From positions 310,001 to 374,000 of the forward strand of contig CALLUS010000005.1 in assembly GCA_938010435.1 (NCBI GenBank): a DNA stretch of 64,000 nt, in the 5' to 3' direction. Below the pieces are notes generated by a model. It was not told the origin of the DNA. It worked only from the letters and a program-made list of their open reading frames with translations, and did not search any database. Shown here piece by piece: positions 46,662 through 56,738 of the stretch. A program made the translations under genes and the position numbers. This DNA is from an uncultured Rhizobiaceae group bacterium (lineage in GTDB: Bacteria > Pseudomonadota > Alphaproteobacteria > Rhizobiales > Rhizobiaceae). Position 1 is the first letter of the stretch. Each line of letters opens with the position of its first letter.

Positions 46662-47321
46662 TTAAATTGACCTTGCGTAACCTTCTTCAAATCCGCCAAA
46701 ACGAACTTTGAACATGTCTTCACGCTCAAACCGACTGCCTATCTTTATAAGTCGCACCAAGGTTTGCTCTTTGTTCGGCTCACCAATTGCGGTGACCACA
46801 ATACCGCCCGACGTCATGATATCCAACAAATGGCGCGGCATTTCGGGGTAAGCCACATCCGCAATAATCCGGTCATACAACCCCGTGCTTTTCGGCAGTG
46901 CGTTGCCATCAGCTTTGGAAAATACAACATTGTTCATCCCCAGACGCTTAAGCTTGTCAGACGCCATATCCACCAAGGTTTGATACCGGTCGACGGAGTG
47001 CACTTTTTTGCACAAGCTGGCCAATACGGCGGCTTGGAAACCACTGCCTGTTCCTATTTCCAAAACAGAACTGCTTGGTTCCAGCATGAGGAGATTGACC
47101 ATTTGCGCAGTCACGTCAGGTGACGTCATGGTTTGACCACAACTGATTGGAAAGCTTGCATCCTGCCACGCTTGTCCGAAATAGGTGACAGGAAGGAAAT
47201 TGGCATGAGAAGCCGTTTCCAAAGCTTTCATCACTTTGGTATCCATCACGCCTTTTGCGCGCAAACGCAGCATGAAACCTGCAAGTCCGTCAGCTGTATC
47301 CGTTTCCGCCATTGTCGCCAT
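46662..47321 (-). CDS. pcm: Protein-L-isoaspartate O-methyltransferase
   Basis: Repairs isoaspartyl residues in aged proteins using SAM. 219 residues; conserved ISCGQTMTSPDVTAQMVNLL and SAM loop VLEIGTGSGFQAAVLASL. Two bases after surE, the classical surE-pcm-nlpD order. This is the canonical copy, compared with the paralogue at 9194-9856. Confidence 0.95.
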   Translation of the reverse strand: MATMAETDTADGLAGFMLRLRAKGVMDTKVMKALETASHANFLPVTYFGQAWQDASFPISCGQTMTSPDVTAQMVNLLMLEPSSSVLEIGTGSGFQAAVLASLCKKVHSVDRYQTLVDMASDKLKRLGMNNVVFSKADGNALPKSTGLYDRIIADVAYPEMPRHLLDIMTSGGIVVTAIGEPNKEQTLVRLIKIGSRFEREDMFKVRFGGFEEGYARSI

Positions 47322-47323
47322 CT

Positions 47324-48082
47324 CTAGTCACCCAAACTGCGTCGCAAATCATCCATAAATTCATGATGCGTCATATCCATCCTTACAGGTGTTACCGCAA
47401 TATGGTTATTGGAAAGTGCATCAATGTCTGTGCCCGGTTGTGACTCTGGCGGTTTGCCAATGAATTCCAACCAATAGTAAGGCAACCCTCGCCCGTCAGA
47501 CCGTTCGCCAATGCCCAACCCATGAGCAAATTTTCCTTGAGTGGCAACCTTCGTTCCAACCACCTCGTCAGGGCCACAGTTGGGAAAGTTGATATTCAAA
47601 AACGTGTCTTTTGGCAGATCAATATCTATCACCTGTTTCAAAACATCGGCACCATGGGCGGCAACCGTGTCCCACGGCACATGACGGTGTGAATCAAAAC
47701 TAAAGGCTTGTGAAAGCGCGATCGATCGTACTCCTAAAAGCGTGCCTTCCATCGCAGCTGCGCAAGTGCCTGAGTAATTGATATAGTCTCCAATATTTTG
47801 TCCCGCATTCACACCCGATAGAACCAGATCAATAGGTTCTTCGATCAGTTGGCGCAGTGCCATAATGACACAATCGGTCGGCGTTCCCGTAACCGCAAAC
47901 GTCTTGTCGTCGATTTTTCGCGCTCGCAAAGGGTGGTTCAACGTCAAAGAATGCGCTTGGCCCGATTGATCCGTCTCTGGCGCAACAATCCAAACATCAT
48001 CTGAAAACTGCTTTGCAATTTCTGCCAACATTTTTAGGCCAGGCGCGTGAATACCATCATCATTGGTCAATAAAATTCGCAT
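47324..48082 (-). CDS. surE: 5'/3'-nucleotidase SurE
   Basis: Metal-dependent nucleoside monophosphate phosphatase. 252 residues from MRILLTNDDGIHAPGLKMLA; the acidic metal motif NDDG and the LSGVNAGQNIGDYINYSGTC region are visible. It begins one base after the serS stop; the longer start inside serS is less likely. Confidence 0.96.
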   Translation of the reverse strand: MRILLTNDDGIHAPGLKMLAEIAKQFSDDVWIVAPETDQSGQAHSLTLNHPLRARKIDDKTFAVTGTPTDCVIMALRQLIEEPIDLVLSGVNAGQNIGDYINYSGTCAAAMEGTLLGVRSIALSQAFSFDSHRHVPWDTVAAHGADVLKQVIDIDLPKDTFLNINFPNCGPDEVVGTKVATQGKFAHGLGIGERSDGRGLPYYWLEFIGKPPESQPGTDIDALSNNHIAVTPVRMDMTHHEFMDDLRRSLGD

Positions 48083-48083
48083 T

Positions 48084-49361
48084 TTACGCACCAATAACGG
48101 ACACACCGCCCATATAAGGTTTCAAAACGTCCGGCACATTGATGGTTCCATCTTCATTTTGATAGTTTTCCATCACAGCGATCAGCGCTCGACCAACAGC
48201 AATTCCAGAACCGTTCAACGTGTGAACAAACTGCAATTGCTTTTCACCATCAACACGATAGCGCGAATTCATACGTCGACCTTGGAAGTCACCGCAAACA
48301 GAACAGCTAGAGATTTCACGATAAGTGTCTTGCCCCGGCATCCAGACTTCAATGTCATAAGTGCGCCGCGCACCAAAGCCCATATCGCCTGTGCACAGTT
48401 CAACCGTGCGATAATGTAAACCAAGCTTATCCAAAACCGTCTCAGCACATTTTGTCATACGCTGATGTTCTTCGGCACTGCTGTCTTGGTCTGTGATAGA
48501 CACGAGCTCCACCTTGTAAAACTGGTGTTGGCGCAAATATCCACGGGTGTCGCGACCTGCGGACCCAGCTTCAGAACGGAAACAAGCCGTGTGCGCGGTC
48601 ATGCGAATGGGCAAATCGCCCTGCCCGTAAATTTCATCCGCTCCCATATAGGTCAACGGCACTTCAGCCGTCGGGATCAACCAACGCCCATCGGTCGTGC
48701 GAAACAGATCATCAGCAAATTTTGGCAGCTTATCGGTGCCATAGGCCGCCTCATCGCGCACCAAAAGCGGCGGCTGAATTTCGGTGTAATCGTGTTCTTG
48801 GGTGTGAAGGTCAAGCATAAATTGACCCAATGCCCGCTCCAAACGAGCAATACCGCCTTTCAGAACAGCAAACCGTGAACCGGAAATTTTAGCTGCCGCT
48901 TCAAAATCCATCTGCCCCAACGCTTCACCAAGTTCGAAATGCTCTTTCGGTTTAAAATTAAAAGCAGGCTTATCCCCAGCCTTACGAACTTCCACATTGT
49001 CCGCTTCATCTGCACCCTCGGGAACATCATCGTAAGGCAGGTTCGGCAACACAGCCAAAGCATCTGTCACAGCTTGGGAAAGCGTTTTGCCTTCTTCTTC
49101 ACCTGTTTGCAGAAAAGACTTCAATTTTGCGACTTCTTCAATCGCCGCTTGTGCAGCCGCTTCATCACCAGAAGCTTTTGCCTTGCCAATTTCTTTTGAT
49201 GCACGGTTGCGCTCTTCTTGTGCGTCTTGAAGCTTCGCCACATGGGCGCGCCGCTTGTCATCAAGCGCAACTAAATCAGCAGCAATAGGATCATTGCCCC
49301 GCCGCTTCATGGCTGCATCAAATTTGTCAGGATTGTCGCGTATCCACTTTATATCGAACAT
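48084..49361 (-). CDS. serS: Seryl-tRNA synthetase
   Basis: Class II synthetase, 425 residues. Begins [20 protein letters not shown], then the long antiparallel coiled-coil arm ([20 protein letters not shown]). Class II motifs 2 and 3 are seen at [20 protein letters not shown] and [17 protein letters not shown]. Also charges tRNA-Sec if present. In the tatC-serS-surE order. Confidence 0.97.
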   Translation of the reverse strand: MFDIKWIRDNPDKFDAAMKRRGNDPIAADLVALDDKRRAHVAKLQDAQEERNRASKEIGKAKASGDEAAAQAAIEEVAKLKSFLQTGEEEGKTLSQAVTDALAVLPNLPYDDVPEGADEADNVEVRKAGDKPAFNFKPKEHFELGEALGQMDFEAAAKISGSRFAVLKGGIARLERALGQFMLDLHTQEHDYTEIQPPLLVRDEAAYGTDKLPKFADDLFRTTDGRWLIPTAEVPLTYMGADEIYGQGDLPIRMTAHTACFRSEAGSAGRDTRGYLRQHQFYKVELVSITDQDSSAEEHQRMTKCAETVLDKLGLHYRTVELCTGDMGFGARRTYDIEVWMPGQDTYREISSCSVCGDFQGRRMNSRYRVDGEKQLQFVHTLNGSGIAVGRALIAVMENYQNEDGTINVPDVLKPYMGGVSVIGA

Positions 49362-49402
49362 GCTTTGAGCCGTATAATTGTGACCCTGAACTGCAAACCG
49401 GA

Positions 49403-50185
49403 TTAGGCCGCTTCGGCTTCCTGCTCTGCACGTTTGCGCTCAATGAGTCGTGTCGCATAGATGGAGAGTTCGTAGAGAAGCAATGTGGGAACCGCAAGAC
49501 CGATCTGGCTCACAGGGTCTGGCGGTGTGAGCACTGCAGCCGCTACGAAGGTCAAAACAACCGCATATTTGCGTTTATTCTTCAGACCTTGTTCAGTTAC
49601 CATGCCAGCCCGCGCAAGCAGTGAAATAACCACCGGCATTTGAAAAACAAGGCCGAATGCAAAGATCAAGGTCATGATCAGACCAAGGTATTCGCTGACT
49701 TTAGGCAGCAATTCGATGGTGGTTCGTACGCTATCACCCTGCACCTGCATTGACAGGAAGAACGTCATGGCCAGTGGCATCACCACCCAAAACACAAGCG
49801 ATGCGCCCATGAAAAACAAAATCGGTGTAGCAAAAAGGAACGGTAGGAACGCCGAGCGTTCGTTTTTGTAGAGGCCAGGCGCCATGAACTTATAGATTTG
49901 AGTAGCAATCACAGGAAACGCCACAAACAGCGCCGTGAACAGCGCAATCTTCAACTGAGCAAAAAAGTATTCCTGCGGCGCTGTAAAAATGAGTGTCAAA
50001 TTCTGGTTTTCACCCGCCGCTCTCTCGTAAGGAATGACAAGGATTTGAAAAATTTCATCGGCAAAGATGAATGCAATCACAAACACAACCGCAACCGCTA
50101 TCAGCGCTCGAATGAGGCGTTGACGCAATTCAACCAAGTGTTCGACCAGCGGAGCCGCACTATCTTCTATTTCGTCGGCACTCAT
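49403..50185 (-). CDS. tatC: Sec-independent translocase TatC
   Basis: Receptor of twin-arginine signal peptides, six membrane spans, 260 residues. Conserved [19 protein letters not shown]-terminus and [22 protein letters not shown]. Start ATG overlaps the tatB stop by four bases. Confidence 0.97.
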   Translation of the reverse strand: MSADEIEDSAAPLVEHLVELRQRLIRALIAVAVVFVIAFIFADEIFQILVIPYERAAGENQNLTLIFTAPQEYFFAQLKIALFTALFVAFPVIATQIYKFMAPGLYKNERSAFLPFLFATPILFFMGASLVFWVVMPLAMTFFLSMQVQGDSVRTTIELLPKVSEYLGLIMTLIFAFGLVFQMPVVISLLARAGMVTEQGLKNKRKYAVVLTFVAAAVLTPPDPVSQIGLAVPTLLLYELSIYATRLIERKRAEQEAEAA

Positions 50186-50829
50186 GCGCTAGCCTTTTTG
50201 ACTAAAGCCTTTGCCTTAGCTGTACGCGGTTTGGCTTTCGATTTCGTCGCAGTTTTAGCGGCAGCCGTTTTGGCAGCAGGTTTCTTCGCAGCTGATTTTT
50301 TAGCCGGCGTTTTCTTCACAACCTGTTTTTTGGCAACTTTTTTCTTCGGAGCCGGCTTTGCTTTCACAGGAGCTTCAAAAGGCTCAGGAACGGACGAAAA
50401 ACCCGGAACCGCATTTTTTCCAGAACTTGGAGGGGCTGCTTTTTTCGCAGTTTCAGCCACATCCTGATGATCAAGCTCCGCTTCTACGCCTTCACCGTAA
50501 TCACTACTGAAACTCTTGGGATCGAACTCGGTGGATTGTTTGATTTCATTCCCGGTTTTTTCCAAATCAGATTTTAACGGGTTCAAACTGTCTTTGATTT
50601 TCTTAGTCGGGTCGAGGTCTCGCATCTTATTGATGGAATCTTTTACCCCATCCAATTCAGCATCTTTCAAAGCTTCATCGAACTGACCTTGAAATTCACT
50701 TGCCATTGCCCGCACTTTTTTCACCGCACGTCCAAACGTGCGAAGCATGGCCGGCAATTCTTTGGGACCAACAAACAGTATGGCGACAATCGCCACAACC
50801 ATCATTTCGGTCCAGCCAATATCAAACAA
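50182..50829 (-). CDS. tatB: Sec-independent translocase TatB with long Lys/Ala-rich tail
   Basis: 215 residues. The N-terminal membrane helix and amphipathic helix (FDIGWTEMMVVAIVAILFVG, PKELPAMLRTFGRAVKKVRA) are normal TatB. The last 60 residues are histone H1-like (VAKKQVVKKTPAKKSAAKK and similar), a longer basic tail than in E. coli. The gene encodes the partner of TatC; the Tat substrate at 32905 may use it. Confidence 0.92.
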   Translation of the reverse strand: MFDIGWTEMMVVAIVAILFVGPKELPAMLRTFGRAVKKVRAMASEFQGQFDEALKDAELDGVKDSINKMRDLDPTKKIKDSLNPLKSDLEKTGNEIKQSTEFDPKSFSSDYGEGVEAELDHQDVAETAKKAAPPSSGKNAVPGFSSVPEPFEAPVKAKPAPKKKVAKKQVVKKTPAKKSAAKKPAAKTAAAKTATKSKAKPRTAKAKALVKKASA

Positions 50830-50901
50830 GGCTAGGCTCCAGAACAGTGCGAGGAAAAGGTGCTATTTCAGATATTTAATCACCCGAAGCAAAAGAGCAA
50901 T

Positions 50902-51120
50902 TCAGCTGGTCTTTGTCTTTTCAGCAACAGCATCAACAACTTTGTCTGAACCATCTTCAACTGTTTTAGCAACATCTTCTTCGGTCTCGTTGAGACCTTT
51001 TTTGAAAGATGTGATGCCTTTGGCAACATCACCCATCAAATCTGAAATTTTACCGCGCCCGAACAACAATACAACAACAACCGCTACAATCACGATCTGC
51101 CAAATGCCAATCTGTCCCAT
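50902..51120 (-). CDS. tatA: Sec-independent translocase TatA
   Basis: Pore-forming component, 72 residues. Membrane segment [20 protein letters not shown] with the [20 protein letters not shown] amphipathic helix. First in tatABC; 72 nt to tatB. Confidence 0.96.
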   Translation of the reverse strand: MGQIGIWQIVIVAVVVVLLFGRGKISDLMGDVAKGITSFKKGLNETEEDVAKTVEDGSDKVVDAVAEKTKTS

Positions 51121-51271
51121 TTTCTACACTCCCATGCCGTTTCAAACGGAAACGGTCTCTAACTTTTCTATAACTTAGACCAAAGCAGTCCTGTGCCGCA
51201 ACACACCTTTGGTCTCGCATCTCACTAACACGCGACTATAGTGAATCTATATGGTGTTTCCATGTCATATT

Positions 51272-52408
51272 TCAAACGGCAGGAAAGACAAAGCTTCCCT
51301 CTATGCGCGGCCGCACCACAACATCCGTTTTGCCTGCCAAAGCTTCGTTAGCAAGGCTGCCCGCTTCAATACGCGCATAAATTGGTTGCTCACAGGTCGT
51401 CACACCAATTCGCAAATGCTCGTGATCACCTGAAAATTGTGTGGAAAGAACACGGCCACGCACACCTTCACTGGATTGATCCAAACCGAGAATATCAAAA
51501 GCCCCCACACGAATAGCCGCCGCCACAGCGGTTCCTTTCGCAATACCCGCACTTCCAATTTTACCCATAGGTGTGTCGGTAACGCCATCACCTGCAACGC
51601 AATCAAAGATATTCAGCTCAGAAAAGAACGCAGCTGCAAACAAGCTGTTGGGATTTCCATAGAGTTCCCGTCCCGTTCCAATCTGTTCAACCTTACCCAA
51701 ATGTAAGAGAACGATTTTGTCGCCCATACGCAACGCTTCTTCAGGATCATGGGTCACAATCACAGATGTCGCACGGGTTTCGCGCAAAACGGCAAGCGTT
51801 TGTTCCCGCATCGTATCTCGCAGTCGAGAATCCAAGCCCGAAAACGGTTCATCCATCAACAAAACACCCGGGCGCGGCGCCAAAGCCCGCGCAAGAGCCA
51901 CACGTTGCTGCTCACCACCGGACAATTGATGAGGGTAGTCGCCTGTTCTGTCAGAAAGACCAACGCGATCAAGCATATGCAGTGCTTGCTTCTTTCTTTC
52001 GCCACGTCCCAAATGAGCAAGACCAAATGATACATTGGCCAGTAAATTCAGATGCGGAAACAGAGCATAGTCTTGAAACACTAAGCCCACTCCGCGCTGT
52101 TCAGGCGGCAAAAACACATCGGGACCACCAACCGTTGTTTGGTCCAACTGCACAAGGCCGCAGGACTGGCGCTCCATACCGGCAGCAATGCGCAACAAAG
52201 TTGTCTTGCCGGAACCCGACGGACCCAAAAGGCACGTCACCTGACTGGCTTCGGCCTTTAAACTCACATCGCTGAGAATCGCCGCCTGTTCAATGTGAAA
52301 GTCGACATTTTCAAAACCCAATTCACGTGGAATAGAAACGCCAGCCGTGTTGGGCGTTCCCCAAGCCGGACGGCGTAACGTTTCAGCAAATTTAAGAGGG
52401 CTTTTCAT
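51272..52408 (-). CDS. ABC transporter ATP-binding protein (FbpC/PotA type)
   Basis: 378 residues from MKSPLKFAETLRR (the frame continues 15 residues upstream). Walker A LLGPSGSGKTTLL, Q-loop VFQDYALFPH, signature LSGGEQQRVALARALAP, Walker B VLLMDEPFSGLD and H-loop VTHDPEEALRM are intact; a C-terminal TOBE-like domain follows. It resembles the ATPase of iron(III) or polyamine importers, but no permease or binding protein gene is adjacent, so it must serve a transporter encoded elsewhere. Confidence 0.88.
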   Translation of the reverse strand: MKSPLKFAETLRRPAWGTPNTAGVSIPRELGFENVDFHIEQAAILSDVSLKAEASQVTCLLGPSGSGKTTLLRIAAGMERQSCGLVQLDQTTVGGPDVFLPPEQRGVGLVFQDYALFPHLNLLANVSFGLAHLGRGERKKQALHMLDRVGLSDRTGDYPHQLSGGEQQRVALARALAPRPGVLLMDEPFSGLDSRLRDTMREQTLAVLRETRATSVIVTHDPEEALRMGDKIVLLHLGKVEQIGTGRELYGNPNSLFAAAFFSELNIFDCVAGDGVTDTPMGKIGSAGIAKGTAVAAAIRVGAFDILGLDQSSEGVRGRVLSTQFSGDHEHLRIGVTTCEQPIYARIEAGSLANEALAGKTDVVVRPRIEGSFVFPAV

Positions 52409-52476
52409 GGGCTGGGTTTTAGCGGTTCGCGGGTGAAAATCCACCCCAACCACAAAACATTACTTATAAGCTCAGA

Positions 52477-53205
52477 TTAATCGTCATCACCGGCACCGCC
52501 GGGAGTCAACAAGCCCAATTCTTCCACATCATCCAATGTGAACGGCTCTTCGTCGTCTTCCAACTCATCCCCATCGTTTGGAACAGGCACTGCAAATGTG
52601 GCAGGCACTTGAGATTGAAGGAGGCCTGAACCCTTGAGTTCATCAAGCCCCGGAAGGTCGCGCACTTGTTCCAGGCCAAAGTGATCCAGAAATTCACCCG
52701 TTGTCCCATAAGTCACGGGACGGCCCGGCGTTTTACGACGACCGCGCATACGCACCCACCCGGTTTCCAAAAGCACATCAAGGGTGCCTTTTGATGTAAC
52801 CACACCGCGCACTTCTTCGATTTCCGCACGTGTCACTGGTTGATGGTAAGCAACAATCGCCAACACTTCCAAGGCAGCTTTCGACAAACGACGTGTCTCA
52901 ACGGCCTCTTTTTGCAATAAGAACGAAAGATCATCCGCCGTGCGAAAGGCCCAAGCATCGCCTACGCGCACCAGCGTAACACCACGATTGGCATAAGCTG
53001 TCTGCACTTCTTTTAGAATCTCTTTTAAATCAGCACCTTCCGGCAACCGGCTTGCCAAGGCTTTTTCAGCCACAGGTTCGCTGGATGCAAAAATCATCGC
53101 CTCGACCATGCGAATATTTTTCACCATGTCTTGTTCCGGCGCGTCGCCACCGGCGTCCACCAGATGCGGGAATGGCATCACGTTGGCTTCAATTGCGTTC
53201 GACAT
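52477..53205 (-). CDS. scpB: Segregation and condensation protein B
   Basis: Winged-helix kleisin partner of the SMC condensin complex. 242 residues from MSNAIEANVMPF, with KAALEVLAIVAYHQPVTRAE, GVVTSKGTLDVLLETGWVR and YGTTGEFLDHFGLEQVRDLP. The C-terminus is acidic. An upstream start at 53223 is possible. Confidence 0.95.
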   Translation of the reverse strand: MSNAIEANVMPFPHLVDAGGDAPEQDMVKNIRMVEAMIFASSEPVAEKALASRLPEGADLKEILKEVQTAYANRGVTLVRVGDAWAFRTADDLSFLLQKEAVETRRLSKAALEVLAIVAYHQPVTRAEIEEVRGVVTSKGTLDVLLETGWVRMRGRRKTPGRPVTYGTTGEFLDHFGLEQVRDLPGLDELKGSGLLQSQVPATFAVPVPNDGDELEDDEEPFTLDDVEELGLLTPGGAGDDD

Positions 53206-53229
53206 TTTCTCACTCACTCTCATTCAGCA

Positions 53230-54060
53230 TCAGGTTTGAGCCACAGTGGTTCTGCTGGTGCCGGGTTGGCGAAGGTATAGAGGCGCAAAACTTTCTGACT
53301 GGCGTATTTCCAGCTTCCCTTCGCGCACCATTTCGAGGCTGGCGGCAAATGAACTGGCAATCACCCCTGCCCGTTCATCGTCTGACACCACATATTCTGA
53401 TAAAAACACATCAAGCGGCGTCCAGTCCGCCAACTTGCCCATCAGTCGCGTCAAAATCTCACGAGCTTCAGACAGCGACCAAACCTGACGGTGAGCGATT
53501 TGTACAGAACTCACAGATTGGCGCTGACGTTGCGCAGCATAGGCCGTTAGAAGATCAAACAGCGACGCCGTATAATTTTGTACTTTATCGATCACTACAG
53601 GTTCAGGATCGCCACGTACGAATATATCGCGCCCCAAACGGTTGCGATTGATCAGCTTGTTGGCTGCTTCACGCATGGCTTCCAAACGCTGGAGACGGAA
53701 AGCCAATTGATTGGCCAGTTCTTCACCCGAAGGTTCGGGGTCGCCTTCAGGCGCGGGTAGTAATAGCCGCGACTTCAGATAAGCCAACCATGCTGCCATC
53801 ACCAAATAATCAGCCGCCAATTCAAGGCGCAATTTACGCGCCTCTTCGACGAACTTCAGATATTGCCGCGCCAGTTCAAGAATGGAAATCTTAGCCAAAT
53901 CCACTTTCTGTGTTCGCGCCATAGCCAACAACAGATCAAGCGGGCCTTCAAATCCATCCACATCAACCGTGAAATCGGGATCGCTGAGCGTGCGGTCCAC
54001 AGGCTCGGCGCTCGACCAAAGATCAGCAGTTTTGTCAGTAGATGAAGATTTTGTGTTCAC
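53230..54060 (-). CDS. scpA: Segregation and condensation protein A (kleisin)
   Basis: Bridges SMC heads in chromosome condensation. 276 residues; FEGPLDLLLAMARTQKVDLAKI is the kleisin N-terminal signature. GTG start overlapping the nagZ stop (GTGA). Followed by scpB. Confidence 0.95.
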   Translation of the reverse strand: MNTKSSSTDKTADLWSSAEPVDRTLSDPDFTVDVDGFEGPLDLLLAMARTQKVDLAKISILELARQYLKFVEEARKLRLELAADYLVMAAWLAYLKSRLLLPAPEGDPEPSGEELANQLAFRLQRLEAMREAANKLINRNRLGRDIFVRGDPEPVVIDKVQNYTASLFDLLTAYAAQRQRQSVSSVQIAHRQVWSLSEAREILTRLMGKLADWTPLDVFLSEYVVSDDERAGVIASSFAASLEMVREGKLEIRQSESFAPLYLRQPGTSRTTVAQT

Positions 54061-55118
54061 GCAGTCTTTCCGTAATCCGTTGGGTCGGGTTTCAAATCGC
54101 TGACCAATATGTGTTGCATCAAATTATCGAACTCATTTCGGCAGGCCTGTTCGTCCAGCCCGTCAGTTTCACCAATACCTTGCAATGCGATCTCAGCCCG
54201 TTCGGCCATTTTGCCTTCAAGGAATGGCGTTGCCGCAGCAACCTCTTCCATCTCAGCCATTTGTCCGGTGCAATGAAGCACGATATCGCAACCAGCTTCA
54301 AAGATTGCTTTCGTTCTTTCGCTTAAATCCCCAGAAAGTGCACCCATTGTGATGTCATCGCTCATCACAAGCCCATCATAAGCCATGTACCCTCGCACAA
54401 CTTTGTCCATAACGATTTTAGATGTGGTGGCTGGAGCATCAGGATCGATGGCCGAATAGATAACATGAGCCGTCATTGCCATGGGAATGTGGTTTAAATC
54501 GACAAACGGTAGGAAGTCCGTTTTGGCCAGAGTTTCAAAATCCGTATCCACCACAGGCAAGTCCAAATGGCTGTCCGCTGTGGCGCGCCCATGGCCGGGA
54601 ATATGTTTGATCACCGGCATAACGCCGCCTGCGATCAATCCCTCACATGCAGGCTGTCCAAGTGCGGATACCTGAACCGCCGTTTTGCCATAAGCCCGAT
54701 CACCAATCACATCGTGACCATCAGGCGATGGCACATCAATCACAGGCAAACAATCCACCGTGACGCCAAGCTTCAACAGATCAAAAGCGTGCAGTCGCGA
54801 CAGCAACCAAGCGGCACGCGTACCTTTCTCAACATCCATTTCGTAAAGCGAGGCCAACGCGGCAGCAGCTGGATATTTGTGCCAATGGGGCGGACGCAAA
54901 CGCTGAACACGGCCACCTTCCTGATCAATCAAGATTGGCGCGTCAGAACGACCAACACTTGTTCGCAAATCGGCGCAAAGAGCCGTGACTTGTTCAGGCG
55001 TATCCACATTTCTTGCAAAAAGAATAAACCCCCAAGGTTTTTCGCGCTCGAAAAAAGCACGCTCATCCGAGGTAATCTCAAGGCCACGAAGGCCACATAT
55101 AAGAGCTTTAACTGTCAT
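54057..55118 (-). CDS. nagZ: Beta-N-acetylhexosaminidase NagZ
   Basis: Family 3 glycoside hydrolase that removes GlcNAc from anhydro-muropeptides in cell-wall recycling. 353 residues from MTVKALICGLRG. Motifs: PILIDQEGGRVQRLRPP and the catalytic loop KHIPGHGRATADSHLDLP. An upstream TTG start is less likely. First of the nagZ-scpA-scpB run. Confidence 0.96.
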   Translation of the reverse strand: MTVKALICGLRGLEITSDERAFFEREKPWGFILFARNVDTPEQVTALCADLRTSVGRSDAPILIDQEGGRVQRLRPPHWHKYPAAAALASLYEMDVEKGTRAAWLLSRLHAFDLLKLGVTVDCLPVIDVPSPDGHDVIGDRAYGKTAVQVSALGQPACEGLIAGGVMPVIKHIPGHGRATADSHLDLPVVDTDFETLAKTDFLPFVDLNHIPMAMTAHVIYSAIDPDAPATTSKIVMDKVVRGYMAYDGLVMSDDITMGALSGDLSERTKAIFEAGCDIVLHCTGQMAEMEEVAAATPFLEGKMAERAEIALQGIGETDGLDEQACRNEFDNLMQHILVSDLKPDPTDYGKTA

Positions 55119-55227
55119 GATTCGCAAGTTTAGCGACTTTGCGAACGAAACGACACTTTAGGTATGTTTCATCAAACGAAATGTGGAGGTGCGTTGATAG
55201 CGATTATCAATGTTGTGTCTCATCAAT

Positions 55228-56535
55228 CTAATTTATTTGCGATTGTGCCAACACCTCAATGGTTTCAACATTGCCTCGCAGAACGATTGACTGAACAGGC
55301 AAAAACTCTTCCTCATTCAAACCCGCCAACCCAGCGGCATGACGAGAAACAGCCAGTGTCCACCCTTTTTCCTTAGCAACCTCTTCAAGACGAGCGGCAA
55401 GGTTTACTGTGTTGCCGATTACGGTGAATTCCAACCTTTGATCATCCCCAATTGCCCCAACTATTGCAGGTCCAGCGTGAAAACCGATTACGATACTGAT
55501 GGCCTCTTTCTCTTGTTCTGCTCGCTTCTGATTCCAGTTCGAAAGACTGGTCATGAGTTGTTGAGCTGTATTGGCGGCATCAATGCAAGCTTGTTTGATG
55601 TCACTATGCAAACCGAAAACCGTCAAAGCTCCATCACCAATAAATTTGTCAACAACACCATCGTTTAGGATCACTGATTGGGTGACTATAGCTCGAAAAT
55701 CGCGAAGAAAATCCGCGGTTTCCCGCGGACCCAGTGCGTTGGAGATTGCAGTGAAACCGCGGATGTCTACAAAGAGTATCGCCAATTCTCTTTCTTCGCC
55801 CATTCGTAAAGTATCGAGGTCGTTATCGGTCATTCTGTTTGATATCTCAGATGGGAGAAACCGCTTACGATTCTCAGCCAACTCCGTCTCTTTGGCGACC
55901 GCTTCAATCAGGTTTCGTGATCGGGAAACTGCAATACCTATGAGAAATGCCATTGCTGCCAACATAACCAGACGCACGATGTTGGGTGGAAGAGAATACA
56001 ATAGTTGAAGCTCGTGTGATGCTTCCGGCGAAAGTGGACCACCAATTTGTGGGTCGTGTAAAAGGATCAGTCCGCACAAACCAACAAGCAATAAAGTTGA
56101 AAAGACATGCAACCATATTTGATAGCGCAAAACTTGAACGCAAATTACCAGTGCGGCGACCAACAAAACTGGGCTGGCAAAAGCCAGCAGTGAAGGTGTC
56201 AACGGATTGGCGACATCAATATAAAGCTGAATTGAGACAAGCATGACCTCCGCTAAGTTGAATCCCCAACTCATCCAAGGCCTCAGTCGAGCCGCAGTGG
56301 CGCAGTAATAATTAATTGCCCCAAGTGCGAAATAACCTAAGGCACCAGCGAGTAAACTGAACAGCTCGAACTGACGCGCTTCAAGTCCAACCGACTTTGA
56401 TTGTGAAATAACGAATGCCACTCCCAAAAACAACATCGCGGCCAACGTCATGCGCAGTAGAGCAATGAGGCGTTCTGCCTTCAAATCAGATTCCGCAATA
56501 ACTCTGTCAGCAAGCGTTTTTAGATTTCTAGCCAT
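55228..56535 (-). CDS. Membrane-bound class III adenylate/guanylate cyclase
   Basis: 435 residues from MARNLKTLADRVIAES. About six hydrophobic segments (residues about 25-215) form an integral membrane sensor, then the catalytic domain: metal-binding ILFVDIRGFTAIS, FIGDGALTVFG, and FTVIGNTVNLAARLEE with the transition-state Asn and Arg. The metal Asp residues are kept, so it is likely active. It sits between nagZ and the SPOR gene, a place normally without it. A TTG start at 56625 would add an unconvincing N-terminus. Confidence 0.88.
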   Translation of the reverse strand: MARNLKTLADRVIAESDLKAERLIALLRMTLAAMLFLGVAFVISQSKSVGLEARQFELFSLLAGALGYFALGAINYYCATAARLRPWMSWGFNLAEVMLVSIQLYIDVANPLTPSLLAFASPVLLVAALVICVQVLRYQIWLHVFSTLLLVGLCGLILLHDPQIGGPLSPEASHELQLLYSLPPNIVRLVMLAAMAFLIGIAVSRSRNLIEAVAKETELAENRKRFLPSEISNRMTDNDLDTLRMGEERELAILFVDIRGFTAISNALGPRETADFLRDFRAIVTQSVILNDGVVDKFIGDGALTVFGLHSDIKQACIDAANTAQQLMTSLSNWNQKRAEQEKEAISIVIGFHAGPAIVGAIGDDQRLEFTVIGNTVNLAARLEEVAKEKGWTLAVSRHAAGLAGLNEEEFLPVQSIVLRGNVETIEVLAQSQIN

Positions 56536-56690
56536 TTGGAATAGTAACAAGTTAATCAATAGCCAACAACTGCTTGAAAAATGCAATTCGAGCTCAATTG
56601 ACAAGACATACCAAACGGCTTTCAACCAGCGATATGGATCAATTCTGGAAGCAAGATATGATCCACACTTATCTTTTTATCCACTCCCAC

Positions 56691-56726
56691 AAAAAAGGCC
56701 CGCTTGAGCGGGCCTTTTCAATTTTT
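56691..56726. terminator. Terminator after the SPOR gene
   Basis: Stem AAAAGGCCCGCT/AGCGGGCCTTTT (about 12 bp, tiny loop), flanked by A- and T-runs, 13 nt after the SPOR-gene stop (minus). It could work in both directions. Confidence 0.88.
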
Positions 56727-56738
56727 ATATCAAAGCGT

